This document shows positions 16,661-25,682 of a DNA stretch of 34,648 nt, in pieces. The DNA lies in the NCBI GenBank assembly GCA_038330085.1, contig JBBQNP010000036.1:1-34648 (forward strand), written 5' to 3'. This stretch comes from JAEUIA01 sp038330085. GTDB lineage: Bacteria > Planctomycetota > UBA1135 > GCA-002686595. The translations under genes were made by a program, and so were the position numbers. The stretch's first letter is position 1; each line of letters begins with the position of its first letter. The notes below the pieces were generated by a model. The model searched no databases. It was not told the origin of the DNA and saw only the letters and a program-made list of their open reading frames with translations.

Positions 16661-19303
16661 ATGAATTCGACACGGACCGCGCTTTCGTTCCTTCTCGCTC
16701 TCATCGCCCCGGCCCTCCTCGTGCGCGCGGCTTCCGCGGACGCGGTCACCCACCTCGGAAGCCGACAACCCGGCACGGTCACGGTCACGCACACGGGCAA
16801 CGTCTACTCGCTGCGCTTCAGCGGCGACGAGGTCATCGAGTACCGCATCGACCTCGACCAGAGCAGCGCCACGGCTGGTCGCACGCGCGTGTACGAGGCG
16901 TCGAGCGACTCCTGGCCGATGTGGGACACGAACCTCGGCTATCGCGACGGATCGAACAACATCCACAGCGTGGGTTGGCTGCAGAGCTACGCGACGCTCT
17001 CCGGTCAGTCGATGACCGCGAATTCGGTCGTGCTCGATTTCACCGACAACTTCACCCCGATCGGAGAGGGCGTGCGCCACCGTCGCACGACGTTCACGCT
17101 CGAGGGCAAGACGCTGGGCGTGCGCTTCCAGGACATGGACGCGAGCACGTCGTACCTGCGCAACTACATCGGCGTGCTGCAGGGCTCGGCGCAGAGCATG
17201 GAATCGCCGCAGGTCCTGCGCCTCGTCGACGCGACGGAGCAGCCGATCATCCGCTTCCGGAGCCCGGGCGGTCAGAGCTACTACTTCAACAACATGCTCG
17301 ACCTGCTCGATACGAACGCGGCCGACTACTTCACGACGCAGACTCCCGCGATCGTGCTGCCCTCGACGACGGCGCTCAACTACACGTACAGCACCTGGGG
17401 CAACTACAAGCCGCTCACGAACGGCACCCAGATCGGCGCACCGGTCGACGACACGTTTCGCGTCACGGTCTCGGGCAAGATCCAGGACACGTTCGTCGTG
17501 ACGTCGGCGCCGGCCTCGCCGTACCGCTCGTTGCTCGAGAACCGCATGGTGTTCCTGCTCGGCACGAGCGACTGGCCGAGCTACGTGTCGCTGTGGAACC
17601 AACTCGATCAGTGGGGACTCGACAACGTCGCCGGCTACTTTTTCAATTGGTCCGCTGCCGCGCCCGATGCGCCCGCCGTGTCGAACGTGGGCCCCGACTG
17701 GTGGCCGCCGATCAACCCGTCCGGCTTCATTCCGATGATGCAACAGGGTGCAGCGAAGGGCTTCATCCTCGGTGCGTACAACATCTTCAGCGAGATGCCC
17801 TCGGGTTCGCCGGCCTACAACGCGAGCGAGATCGCGCTGAACTCCGCTGGAATTGCGAAGACCACGCCGACCGGGATCCCGCTCATCGCGACGACCGCGA
17901 GCGGCATCCACGCGGCGGCCGAGTCGGCGCTCTTGCACAACAACGCGAGCGCTGGGCTGGCCTACCTCGACGTCCAGACGTACTCGAGCCCCACGCGCAG
18001 CTCCGACGGCGACCACATGGATCAGAGGGCGGGATCGCCGTGGGCCAAGTCGCTGCGCCAGGCGTGCGCGGATCAGCGCAGTTGGATGCGCCAGATGCAG
18101 GACACGTACCAAGGCCCGCTGCTGGGTGAGGGCTCGATCACCGATCCCGGCGCGAACTACGAGTTCCTGTGGTCGGGCTACTGCGACAGCACGCAGCGCG
18201 TGCTCAACACAGGCACGCTCACGGACCCCGCTTCGATTCCGCTCACGCGCCGCGGCTGGGCGATGAGCGTGACCGGCTGGCCGGTCGTGCCGGAGATCGA
18301 CTGGCGCGTGTACGCACCGCAGCAGGTGAACCACGGCAACGGCTTCCCCGAGCGCTTCTTCAGCACGACCGATGGACCCAGCATGGTGCTGCCGAGCGGC
18401 TTGCCCATCTATCCGATGACCGAGGCCGCGCTCGATCGCTACCGGATCTACGAGCTCACGTTCGGCAAGGCTGCGTTCACGATGTCGACGGGGATCCCGA
18501 ACGGCATCGGCAACAACACGTACCACGCCGACGTGATCAAGGAATACTGCATGACCAACGCGCTGCAGTCGCGCTACACGCCGGCGCAGCCGACGACGAT
18601 CGAGTACTGGAACGGAGGGCAGTTCAAGAGCTTCCAGACGATCCTCGAGCAGACCGGCGGGCTCGACGCCTTCCGCGACGCGCGCATCCACCTCGTGTTC
18701 GCGAACGGATTGCAGATGTGGCTCAACCACTCGACGACGAGCTGGAACGTCACGGTGAACAGCACGGCGTACGTGCTTCCGCAGGACGGATTCGTCGCCT
18801 CGCAGCCGTCGAGCGGCTTGATCTGCTTCTCTGCGATCCCGCCGGGAACGGGCGGAAACCGCATCGACTACTGCCTCGATCCGACGGCGTACGAGTTCTT
18901 CGACGGGCGCGGTGTCGTGGGCAGCTACGGCGGACAGAGCACGCCCTTCAACCGGCTCTCGTACACGTCCTACTCGCGCGGTCGCAACTTCCGCGAGAAC
19001 GCGAGCACCGTGATCGTGCAGAACGGCTCGACGAACGCGCCGGCTCTACTGCGCGTCGAGGTCACGCCCGCCTCGTCCACGTTGGCCGTCGGCTCGCGCA
19101 AGGGGCTGAAGGCGTTCGCGGTGTACGCCAACGGAGCGCGGCGCGACGTGACGAAGATCGTGACGTGGTCGACGCAGTCATCTTCGATCGCGACGGTGAA
19201 CAACGGCGCAGCGTTGACCGCGGTCGCACCGGGAATGACGACGGTGACGGTCAGCTCGTTCCAAGGTGCACCGATCACACCCGCTAGTGTGATCGTGCAG
19301 TAG
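16661..19303 (+). CDS. Large secreted protein with possible glycosidase-like core and C-terminal Big_2-like domain
   Basis: Exported protein of 880 aa that I cannot assign to a family with certainty. A signal peptide covers about residues 1-26 (SFLLALIAPALLVRAASA). Residues about 30-290 are beta-rich, like a galactose-mutarotase or carbohydrate-binding module. The middle (about 300-650) is rich in Trp, Tyr and Asp, with FFNWSAAAPD, DWWPPINPSG near 346 and LAYLDVQTY near 433. Alternating strands and helices there resemble a TIM-barrel glycoside hydrolase; D435 is a candidate acidic residue. Residues about 800-880 have the bacterial Ig-like Big_2 pattern (AVGSRKGLKAFAVYANG...VTWSTQSSSIATVN). 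A role in polysaccharide breakdown would suit the lineage but is inference. The ATG at 16661 is set by the signal peptide; upstream frame extension is non-coding. Confidence 0.7.
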   Translation: MNSTRTALSFLLALIAPALLVRAASADAVTHLGSRQPGTVTVTHTGNVYSLRFSGDEVIEYRIDLDQSSATAGRTRVYEASSDSWPMWDTNLGYRDGSNNIHSVGWLQSYATLSGQSMTANSVVLDFTDNFTPIGEGVRHRRTTFTLEGKTLGVRFQDMDASTSYLRNYIGVLQGSAQSMESPQVLRLVDATEQPIIRFRSPGGQSYYFNNMLDLLDTNAADYFTTQTPAIVLPSTTALNYTYSTWGNYKPLTNGTQIGAPVDDTFRVTVSGKIQDTFVVTSAPASPYRSLLENRMVFLLGTSDWPSYVSLWNQLDQWGLDNVAGYFFNWSAAAPDAPAVSNVGPDWWPPINPSGFIPMMQQGAAKGFILGAYNIFSEMPSGSPAYNASEIALNSAGIAKTTPTGIPLIATTASGIHAAAESALLHNNASAGLAYLDVQTYSSPTRSSDGDHMDQRAGSPWAKSLRQACADQRSWMRQMQDTYQGPLLGEGSITDPGANYEFLWSGYCDSTQRVLNTGTLTDPASIPLTRRGWAMSVTGWPVVPEIDWRVYAPQQVNHGNGFPERFFSTTDGPSMVLPSGLPIYPMTEAALDRYRIYELTFGKAAFTMSTGIPNGIGNNTYHADVIKEYCMTNALQSRYTPAQPTTIEYWNGGQFKSFQTILEQTGGLDAFRDARIHLVFANGLQMWLNHSTTSWNVTVNSTAYVLPQDGFVASQPSSGLICFSAIPPGTGGNRIDYCLDPTAYEFFDGRGVVGSYGGQSTPFNRLSYTSYSRGRNFRENASTVIVQNGSTNAPALLRVEVTPASSTLAVGSRKGLKAFAVYANGARRDVTKIVTWSTQSSSIATVNNGAALTAVAPGMTTVTVSSFQGAPITPASVIVQ

Positions 19304-19339
19304 TCGACGCTCGGTCGACGCGACAGCGCGTCTCTCGTC

Positions 19340-19369
19340 GGGCGCTCCGCCGACAACGGCGTGGCGCCC
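19340..19369. terminator. Hairpin between convergent genes
   Basis: GGGCGC (19340-19345) pairs with GCGCCC (19364-19369) and CGCCG (19348-19352) with CGGCG (19357-19361), closing an ACAA loop. It sits between the plus-strand stop at 19303 and the minus-strand stop at 19379, so it could end both transcripts. No T-run is present. Confidence 0.55.
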
Positions 19370-19378
19370 GAAGCTGCG

Positions 19379-21490
19379 TCAAGCGGAGTCGCTCGACTTG
19401 CGCGCGCCGCGGAACATCAGCCAGCACAGGAACACGAGCACGAGCGCGCCGAACAGGTCGCTCGCGTACAGGCTCGGGAACCAGCTCTTCAACACGGCGA
19501 GCTTCGGATGCAGATAGATCTCTGTGTCGAAGCCGCCGATGAATCCCTGCATCGCGGCCAGAATCCCGAGGATCGAAGCGCCCGCGATCAGGCCTGAGCA
19601 CCACAGCGTGCCCTCTGGCTCGTCTTCCGCGTCGGGCGTGCGCTTGTAGACCCTATCCGCAATCGCGCGCACGACGCCGCCCAGGAACACGGGCATGGTC
19701 GAGCTCAACGGCAAGTACACGCCGACTGCAAACGTCAGCGAGCGGAAGCCCATCATCTCGATGAAGATCGCGATCGCGGCACCGATCAAGATCAGGTCCC
19801 ACGGCAGGTTGTGCGTCAGCAACCCGTCGATCACGACCGACATCAGCTTCGCCTGCGGAGCCTGCAACTTGCCCGCGCCGATGCCGTCGATGCGCTGGAT
19901 CTGCGCTTCGTCCGTCTTGCGGTCGACGAGGTAGATCCCGGGCTCGATGCCCGTGGGCACCTGATCGCTCGTGAGGCGCACGAACGCGTACGCGTTGCCG
20001 TCCTTGATGCTCGAAGCGTCCTCGCTGCGATCGACGATCAGATGCGGGACGGCGAACGGATGGTCGAGCCTCTTTTCCTCGGTCGATGCGCGGTTGAGAC
20101 CGTACGTGGTCCAGCCGACCGCGAGCACCGACGTCAGGACCCCGATGAGAAGTGCGCCCTGCTGCTTCACCGGCGTCGCGCCGAGCAGGAAGCCCGTCTT
20201 GAGATCCTGCGAGCACGTGCCTGCGTTGCTGATCGCGATGCACACGATCGCACCGACGATCAACGCGAGCCGGCTGTACGTCGAGCCCTCCCATCCGACG
20301 AGCAGGAAGATCGCGCACGTCGTCATCAGGACGCCGATCGTCATGCCCGACAACGGACACGATGAGCTGCCGACTTCACCCGTGATGCGCGAGCTCACGA
20401 CCGAGAACAGAAATCCGAGCACGATGATCAGCAGGGCGCCGAGCAGGTTCATGTGGAACGCCGGCACGGCCCAGATGAAACCGACGATCGCGAGTGCTCC
20501 AAACACGAGCACTGCGACGGGCGTGTCGCGCTCCGTGCGCAGCGTCACGACGCCCTTGGATCCGCTTCCGAAGAGCGAGCCGAACGACGCCGTGATCGCC
20601 GAGATGATCGAAGGCAGCGCACGCACGAGCGCGAAGATCCCGCCGGCGGCGACGGCTCCCGCGCCGATGTGCTTGACGTAGCCGCTCCAGATGTCGCCGG
20701 GCGACATGTCCTTGATCAGCGTCGCAGCAGGCGCGAGCGGATGGTCGAGCCCCGCACCGAAGGTCGCGATCAACGGCACGAGGATGAAGCTCGCGAGCAC
20801 GGAGCCGGCGACCATCATGAGCGACGTGCGGTAGCCGATGATGTAGCCGACACCGAGCAGAGCAGGCTCGAAGTCGCAGCCGATTTCTGCCGCGCGCAAT
20901 CCGGGCAGGCGCATGCTCAGCGAGCCCTTCGCACCACCGAGAATGGCCTGGAACGCCTTGAACAGCGCGCCCAATCCGAGACCGACGAAGACCTTCTTCG
21001 CGCTCGTGCCGCCTTTCTCGCCGGCGATGATGATCTCCGCGCACGCTTTCCCCTCGGGATAGCGCAACACGCCGTGCTCTTTGACGATCAAGTAGCGGCG
21101 CAGCGGGACCATCATCAGCACGCCGAGACAACCGCCTGTGATCGCGATGAGCGTCGTGAGCCCGACCTGCAGCGGATACCCGAGGAAGATGAGCGCGGGC
21201 ACGCTGAACACGACGGCCGCCGCGACCGACTCCCCCGCCGAGCCGGTGGTCTGCACGATGTTGTGCTCGAGCACGGCGCGCTGACCGTTCTTGCGACGGA
21301 TCGCCCAAGCAGCGAGCACGGCGATCGGCACGGAGGCGGACGTGGTGAGTCCGACCTTGAGCGCGAGGTACGTCGACGCCGTGCCGAACACGATGCCGAG
21401 GATCGCGCCGAGCGCGAGCGCGCGGAACGTCAGCTCCGGCGGCGCCTCTTCGGGCGAAACGTACGGCCGGAATTCAGGTTGCGCGTTCAA
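19379..21490 (-). CDS. OPT-family oligopeptide/metal-complex transporter, copy 2
   Basis: Polytopic inner-membrane transporter of 703 aa, the usual OPT length, with about 14-16 hydrophobic segments. The N-terminus (ELTFRALALGAILGIVFG...YLALKVGLTTSASVP) and the phrases SAGESVAAAVVFSVPALIFLGYP, GCSQDLKTGFLLG-like (read here as TCSQDLKTGFLLGATP) and LSGMTIGVLMTT are typical of prokaryotic OPT proteins. These import small peptides or metal chelates; the substrate cannot be told from sequence. A loop of about 100 residues (RASTEEKRLDHPF ... QRIDGIG) sits before the last helices and is unusual. The only usable start is a TTG at 21488-21490, right after the upstream gene's stop at 21495, because an in-frame stop lies just before it. 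Probably co-translated with the first OPT gene. Confidence 0.85.
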   Translation of the reverse strand: MNAQPEFRPYVSPEEAPPELTFRALALGAILGIVFGTASTYLALKVGLTTSASVPIAVLAAWAIRRKNGQRAVLEHNIVQTTGSAGESVAAAVVFSVPALIFLGYPLQVGLTTLIAITGGCLGVLMMVPLRRYLIVKEHGVLRYPEGKACAEIIIAGEKGGTSAKKVFVGLGLGALFKAFQAILGGAKGSLSMRLPGLRAAEIGCDFEPALLGVGYIIGYRTSLMMVAGSVLASFILVPLIATFGAGLDHPLAPAATLIKDMSPGDIWSGYVKHIGAGAVAAGGIFALVRALPSIISAITASFGSLFGSGSKGVVTLRTERDTPVAVLVFGALAIVGFIWAVPAFHMNLLGALLIIVLGFLFSVVSSRITGEVGSSSCPLSGMTIGVLMTTCAIFLLVGWEGSTYSRLALIVGAIVCIAISNAGTCSQDLKTGFLLGATPVKQQGALLIGVLTSVLAVGWTTYGLNRASTEEKRLDHPFAVPHLIVDRSEDASSIKDGNAYAFVRLTSDQVPTGIEPGIYLVDRKTDEAQIQRIDGIGAGKLQAPQAKLMSVVIDGLLTHNLPWDLILIGAAIAIFIEMMGFRSLTFAVGVYLPLSSTMPVFLGGVVRAIADRVYKRTPDAEDEPEGTLWCSGLIAGASILGILAAMQGFIGGFDTEIYLHPKLAVLKSWFPSLYASDLFGALVLVFLCWLMFRGARKSSDSA

Positions 21491-21494
21491 GCGC

Positions 21495-23552
21495 TCACAT
21501 CATCGCCGTCGGTGGAGCAGGTTCGTTGGGATCCCCGGCGTTCTTCAACGAAGTGAAGACGAGGACCGCGCACAAGCCGAGCAGAACGACGACGCCCAGG
21601 GCAAAGGAGGGCTCGGCGAAGACCTGCGGCAGCTTCCACTCCATGCCCGCGAACCCGGCCGTCACGATGCCCATGAGAGCCTCGCCGGCGATGAAGCCGG
21701 ACGCCACGAGCACGCCGACGTTCGTCGAGCGTGCGATCTGCGCCGCATTCAACTTCCGCTTCTCGGCGATCATGTCGAACAAGCCGCGCATGAGGCCACC
21801 CACGAAGATGGCAGCCGTGGTTCCGAACGGCAGGTACATGCCGACGGACACGAGCATGGGACTCTTCACTTGGAGGAGGATCATCGCAACGCCCATCATG
21901 ATCCCGACGATCACGAGCGGCCACGGCATGTCGCCGCCCACGATGCCTTGCGCGAGGAACGCCATGAGGCCGGCCTGCGGCGCGGACAGCTTGGGATCGC
22001 CGAAGCCGATTCCCCCGCTGGCGATGTTGCCCTTGTGCAGCATCAGGAGCGGGAAATACATGACGAGCGCAGCCACCACGACCGCAACCAGCTCCACGAG
22101 TTGGATGGTGCGTGGTGTGCCTCCCAAAATGTAGCCGACCTTGAAGTCTTGCAGCAGCTCGCCCGCGACGGCCGCGGCCACGCAGACGACGGCGGCGACT
22201 CCGAGGACCGCGACGACGCCCGACGCGCCGTGAACCCCGAGCGCGACCATGAGCAGTGCCGCGATGATCAGCGTCGAAATCGTGAGACCCGAAATCGGGT
22301 TGTTCGACGAGCCGATCATGCCGACGAGGTAGCCCGAGACCGTGCAGAAGAAGAAGCCGGCGATGAGCATGACCACCGCCGCCGTCAGACCGGCCTTCAC
22401 GCCGGCGAACCCGATGTACAAGGCAGCCATGCCGACGAAGACCACGCCGATCATCGCGAAGATCGTCTTCGACGACATGTAGCGCTGCGTGCGCACGGTT
22501 TGCGCCGTCTGCACGTCTTTGCCCTTGAGCTCACCGAATGCACGACCGAGTCCAGCCGCCAGGTTCTTCCGCATGCGGAACATCGTGTAGACGGCGCCGA
22601 CGAGCATTCCTCCCACGGCGATCGGCCGGACGATGAAGCGCCACACATTATTCGCGGTTCCGTCCCAGTCTCCCAGGTCCACCGATCCCGCAGGCAGGAA
22701 GGTGTGGAGTTGCGGGCCGAGGAAGTAGATGAGGAGAGGCACCAACAAGCCCCAGGCCAGGACTGCGCCGGCGAAGTTCATCGCAGCGACGCCGGGTCCG
22801 ATGATGAAGCCGACGCCGAGATAGGCGGGGCTGACGTCAGGCACCGAGAACTTCGTCACCCCTCCCGTGGCCAGCGCATTGGCTCCCTTCGCCGCGCCGA
22901 GCCGCACCATGCTCGTTCCGATGTTGCCCACGTGGACGAAGAAGTCGCGCGTCGTCGCGAACACATTCAGAGCGCCGCCGAGGAACACGAGCGCGCCGAC
23001 ACCCATGTTGTAGAAGAGGAACTTGGCCGCTTCGCCTCCGCGCTGACCGGCTTTGTGGATCTCGGCCGCCGCAACCGACTCGGGGTACGGCAGCGAACGA
23101 TCCTCGACCATCGCGCGGCGGATCAGGGACACGAAGAGCACACCGAGCACCGAGCCGACGAGCATCAGCACGGTCGACTTCCAGTACGCGTCCTTCATCT
23201 CGAACGAAGGCCACGCCCCCGACAGCACGAACGCCGGGATCGTGAACACAGCACCCGCAGCGACCGACTCACCGATCGAGCCCGCGGTCCGCGCCAGGTT
23301 CTCTTGCAGGATCGTGCCGCGTCGCAGACGAAGGATCGCCATGCTGATGACGGCCGCTGGATATGTGGCCGCGATCGTCTGCCCGGCCTTCAATCCCAAA
23401 TACGCGTTGGCCGCACCCAAGATCACCGTCATCACGAGCCCGAGGAGCACCGTACCGACGGTGAACTCCTTCATCGCCATCCCCTCCGGCACGAACGGCT
23501 TGTGATCGTCGGGAGCCTCTGACGGTTTCTTCGCCGGTGCGGGCTGAGACAA
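21495..23552 (-). CDS. OPT-family oligopeptide/metal-complex transporter, copy 1
   Basis: OPT-superfamily transporter of 685 aa from the chosen TTG. The family N-terminus (KEFTVGTVLLGLVMTVILGAAN...YLGLKAGQTIAATYP) is followed by SIGESVAAGAVFTIPAFVL, LPYPESVAAAEIHKAG, PISGLTISTLI and LLQDFKVGYILGGTP, all expected. The TTG at 23550-23552 has a strong Shine-Dalgarno (GAGGAGG) at about 5 nt. An ATG at 23592-23594, 14 codons upstream, would put that Shine-Dalgarno inside the coding region and lacks one of its own, so I prefer the TTG. The motifs match copy 2 in order but the sequences differ widely, which suggests an old duplication with different substrates or a heteromeric pair. It is followed at 4 nt by copy 2 and preceded at 113 nt by the NHL gene. 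Confidence 0.85.
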   Translation of the reverse strand: MSQPAPAKKPSEAPDDHKPFVPEGMAMKEFTVGTVLLGLVMTVILGAANAYLGLKAGQTIAATYPAAVISMAILRLRRGTILQENLARTAGSIGESVAAGAVFTIPAFVLSGAWPSFEMKDAYWKSTVLMLVGSVLGVLFVSLIRRAMVEDRSLPYPESVAAAEIHKAGQRGGEAAKFLFYNMGVGALVFLGGALNVFATTRDFFVHVGNIGTSMVRLGAAKGANALATGGVTKFSVPDVSPAYLGVGFIIGPGVAAMNFAGAVLAWGLLVPLLIYFLGPQLHTFLPAGSVDLGDWDGTANNVWRFIVRPIAVGGMLVGAVYTMFRMRKNLAAGLGRAFGELKGKDVQTAQTVRTQRYMSSKTIFAMIGVVFVGMAALYIGFAGVKAGLTAAVVMLIAGFFFCTVSGYLVGMIGSSNNPISGLTISTLIIAALLMVALGVHGASGVVAVLGVAAVVCVAAAVAGELLQDFKVGYILGGTPRTIQLVELVAVVVAALVMYFPLLMLHKGNIASGGIGFGDPKLSAPQAGLMAFLAQGIVGGDMPWPLVIVGIMMGVAMILLQVKSPMLVSVGMYLPFGTTAAIFVGGLMRGLFDMIAEKRKLNAAQIARSTNVGVLVASGFIAGEALMGIVTAGFAGMEWKLPQVFAEPSFALGVVVLLGLCAVLVFTSLKNAGDPNEPAPPTAMM

Positions 23553-23665
23553 GCGATCCTCCTCGAGATAGGGAGCGAGTCGGACTCTCCTCATGATCGA
23601 GGAAGAACCGTTCTCGCTTTGGTTGGGAGGATGCTAGCGAGCGAGGATCCGCGATCAAGCCGCGC

Positions 23666-24862
23666 TCAGGGCGCGACGTGCAACAGCGTCCCCGCCGTCC
23701 CATCGAGCACGAACAACTGTCCCCCTTCGGTGACCGCCATCGACTCGAGGTGACCCGCTGGAAACGTGGGCATCCCGACCGCCGCGATGCAGTTCACCTT
23801 GAGCGGACAATCGACGTTGCCGCCCGGGCTCGCGCGACGCAATACTCCCGACGCGGCATCGATCCAGTAGATCTGGTCGCCCGTCGTGACGAACGGCGAC
23901 GACGGACCGTCGGCCATCGCTTCCGCGATCGGACCGCCGACCGTCACGGGCGTGCCGTTGCCCAGGATCGTGAACACAGATCCCTGCAAGTCGCCCGAGA
24001 ACACGCTCGGCGTCCCGATCTGCACGCCGCGCAACCGGTTGCCGAACCCGTGCGCGCCGCACTCGCTCACGATCAGCGTTTGATTGCACGCGATGGTGAT
24101 GCCCGTGGGCGTGTCGAACAGCGCCGAACCGAGCGAGCCGTCGGCGAAACCCGACGTGCCGCGCCCCGTCGCCGTGAACACGACGCCGCCCGTGACTACG
24201 CGGATCGCGTGGTTGCCCGGATCAGCGACGAACACTCGGCCGTCGCCGCTCGGGCAGATCATCGAGGGCTGATCGAAGCTGAAGCGCGCGACGCCCTGTT
24301 GTCCCGTCGCGACTCCGTCGGCGAAACCCGGGATGACGTTCGCTTGTCCGGCGAAGAAGCCGACGGTGTTCGTCATGGTGCGGCTCACCGCGATGATCGT
24401 GTTCGACGTGCGCTCGACGACGAGCAGCGTCGAGGGGTCGAGGACGGCGATCCCCGAGAGACGCGGCGGGTCCTTCACGTGCACGCTCGCGAGCAGCGTC
24501 GCGACGCGACCGGAAGTGACGAGTTGCATCTCGACGGGCGTCGGGCCGGACACGTCGATGGCCACGATCTGTCCGTTCGATCCGGTCACGTACAAGAGCT
24601 CCGAGCCGCGCGCGGCGCACACTTGGCTGTCTGTGGTAGGGACGAACGTGCTCAACGCGACCAGCGTCGGCGTCGATCCCGCAGTGAACACGACGTCGGG
24701 TGCGCTGCAGCCGTTCGAGCCGAACATGCTCGGGACGATGGGCTGGTTCGCGTTGGCGGGGCCCGTGCCCTTCGCGTCACGACAAGCGGCGCCGAAGAGG
24801 ATCGCCAGCACCACGGTCGCGTTCGTACGCACGTGTGCAAAGCCCTGCGCCTGTCGAGCCAT
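23666..24862 (-). CDS. Exported NHL/beta-propeller protein
   Basis: 398-aa exported protein. A hydrophobic segment near residues 12-26 ends in FGAAC, a weak lipobox-like site; it may be a lipoprotein or a plain signal peptide. Repeated blades of the NHL/SMP-30 type follow: LSGIAVLDPSTLLVVER, FADGVATGQQGVARFSFDQPS, GRVFVADPGNHAIRVV, SGFADGSLGSALFDTPTGI and SMAVTEGGQLFVLDG. The repeated GFADG-x-ARF-xP-x-GI-phrase is the classic NHL signature. Such proteins are usually binding platforms or lyase-like, with no catalytic residues identifiable here. The ATG at 24860-24862 is preferred over a TTG 12 codons upstream, because the signal segment then starts normally. It precedes the two OPT genes on the same strand and could share their transcript. 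Confidence 0.75.
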   Translation of the reverse strand: MARQAQGFAHVRTNATVVLAILFGAACRDAKGTGPANANQPIVPSMFGSNGCSAPDVVFTAGSTPTLVALSTFVPTTDSQVCAARGSELLYVTGSNGQIVAIDVSGPTPVEMQLVTSGRVATLLASVHVKDPPRLSGIAVLDPSTLLVVERTSNTIIAVSRTMTNTVGFFAGQANVIPGFADGVATGQQGVARFSFDQPSMICPSGDGRVFVADPGNHAIRVVTGGVVFTATGRGTSGFADGSLGSALFDTPTGITIACNQTLIVSECGAHGFGNRLRGVQIGTPSVFSGDLQGSVFTILGNGTPVTVGGPIAEAMADGPSSPFVTTGDQIYWIDAASGVLRRASPGGNVDCPLKVNCIAAVGMPTFPAGHLESMAVTEGGQLFVLDGTAGTLLHVAP

Positions 24863-24977
24863 CGGAACGAGTGTCGCCTGCGCGCCGACGACCCGCAAGG
24901 ACAGGCACGCGGCCGAACGCTATCGTCCTCCGAACGAGTGCACGATCCTGCGTTTTCGTGCGCCGAGCCGGAAGCCG

Positions 24978-25247
24978 ATGGCGGGCTTCACGTACACCGT
25001 GTTCATGCTGGGCGAAACGTACGTGGGCGGCTTGATGCCGATTCTTCCGACGATGGGGAAGATACCGGCGCACTGGGCGACCTACTTCGCGGTGCGCAAC
25101 GCGGACGATGCGGCGCGCACGGCGGTGAAGCTGGGCGGCAAGGTGCACGTCCCGGTGCAAGCGATCCCCGACATCGGCCGTTTCTGCGGCATCATTTCGC
25201 CGCAGGGTGTTCCCTTCTTCGTTCTCGAGTACTCGATCGGAGCTTGA
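24978..25247 (+). CDS. Half-length VOC-superfamily protein
   Basis: 89-aa protein equivalent to the second half of a glyoxalase/bleomycin-resistance (VOC) domain. TYTVFMLGETYVGGLMPI is the strand pair that normally ends the first beta-alpha-beta3 module. It is followed by HWATYFAVRNADDAARTAVKLGG and VPVQAIPDIGRF-like segments and ends with DPQG-like SPQGVPFFVLEY. A complete VOC domain is about 120-130 aa; the first module's usual strand-helix start is absent. Only 115 nt separate the ATG from the divergent NHL gene, too little to encode it. It is either a truncated remnant or a single-module protein that acts as a dimer, since VOC modules are known to pair. It ends 3 nt before the next gene, so the two are probably co-expressed. 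Confidence 0.6.
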   Translation: MAGFTYTVFMLGETYVGGLMPILPTMGKIPAHWATYFAVRNADDAARTAVKLGGKVHVPVQAIPDIGRFCGIISPQGVPFFVLEYSIGA

Positions 25248-25250
25248 ACC

Positions 25251-25625
25251 ATGAAGCACTCCCTCTGTGCGCTCGCGCTCAGCCTGTCCGCACTGTGCGT
25301 TTTCACGACTTGTTCCGCTCCCACCGCCGACGTGTCGCCGCGCTTCCTGATGGACTCGACGGCCGTGTTGGACTTCTCGGCGCACAGGCTCGGCTGGGTC
25401 ACGATCGAAGAGCTCGTGAAGTCCTGCCAAGAAGCGACACAGTTCAACTTCACGTACACCGGGACCACGCAGGCGGCGCTGGCGGAGGAGCGCGTGGACC
25501 TGCCTTCTTCGCGGCACATTCCCGCGACGGATTTCGCCGGAATCCTCGCGCAAAACGGCTTCGTGCTGCGTGCGGTCGGTCCCGAACACCTGCACGTCAT
25601 CGCGATCGAACGCCGCACGGGTTGA
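25251..25625 (+). CDS. Small secreted protein with secretin N-domain-like fold
   Basis: 124-aa exported protein with an N-terminal hydrophobic signal (MKHSLCALALSLSALCVF) that ends in TTC, a weak lipoprotein-like site. The mature part reads WVTIEELVKSCQEATQFNFTYTG, then a strand with ERVDLPS, then FAGILAQNGFVLRAVGPEHLHVIAIE. This helix-strand-helix-strand order with the phrase 'TIEEL...Q.AT...NF.Y' resembles the N1/STN-like domains of GspD-type secretins and TonB-dependent receptors. The rest of such proteins is missing, so it may be a free-standing partner or simply share the fold. It starts 3 nt after the half-VOC gene. Function unknown. Confidence 0.6.
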   Translation: MKHSLCALALSLSALCVFTTCSAPTADVSPRFLMDSTAVLDFSAHRLGWVTIEELVKSCQEATQFNFTYTGTTQAALAEERVDLPSSRHIPATDFAGILAQNGFVLRAVGPEHLHVIAIERRTG

Positions 25626-25667
25626 GCGCACTGCACGACTTGAGCGCTGCCAGCCAGATTTGAGCGC
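25622..25667 (+). repeat. Three direct copies of TTGAGCGC
   Basis: Copies at 25622-25629 (overlapping the stop codon of the preceding gene), 25640-25647 and 25660-25667 lie 18 and 20 nt apart. The third contains TTGAGC at exactly 17 nt from the TAGGCT hexamer at 25683, the right place for a -35 box. The upstream two could be activator or repressor sites, or reflect local duplication. Confidence 0.55.
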
Positions 25668-25682
25668 GCGGCCGAACCCGCG

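Noticed and set aside
21291..23522. Plus-strand open frame of about 743 codons antisense to OPT copy 1
   Set aside because: The product is extremely rich in His, Arg, Asp and Glu and has no fold signal, while the opposite strand encodes a clear transporter. The same reasoning rejects frames at 20453-21556, 28827-30629 and 3529-5688.
24333..24977. Missing first half of the VOC domain in another frame upstream
   Set aside because: The 115-nt gap and the antisense of the NHL gene give no VOC-like segment in any plus-strand frame.
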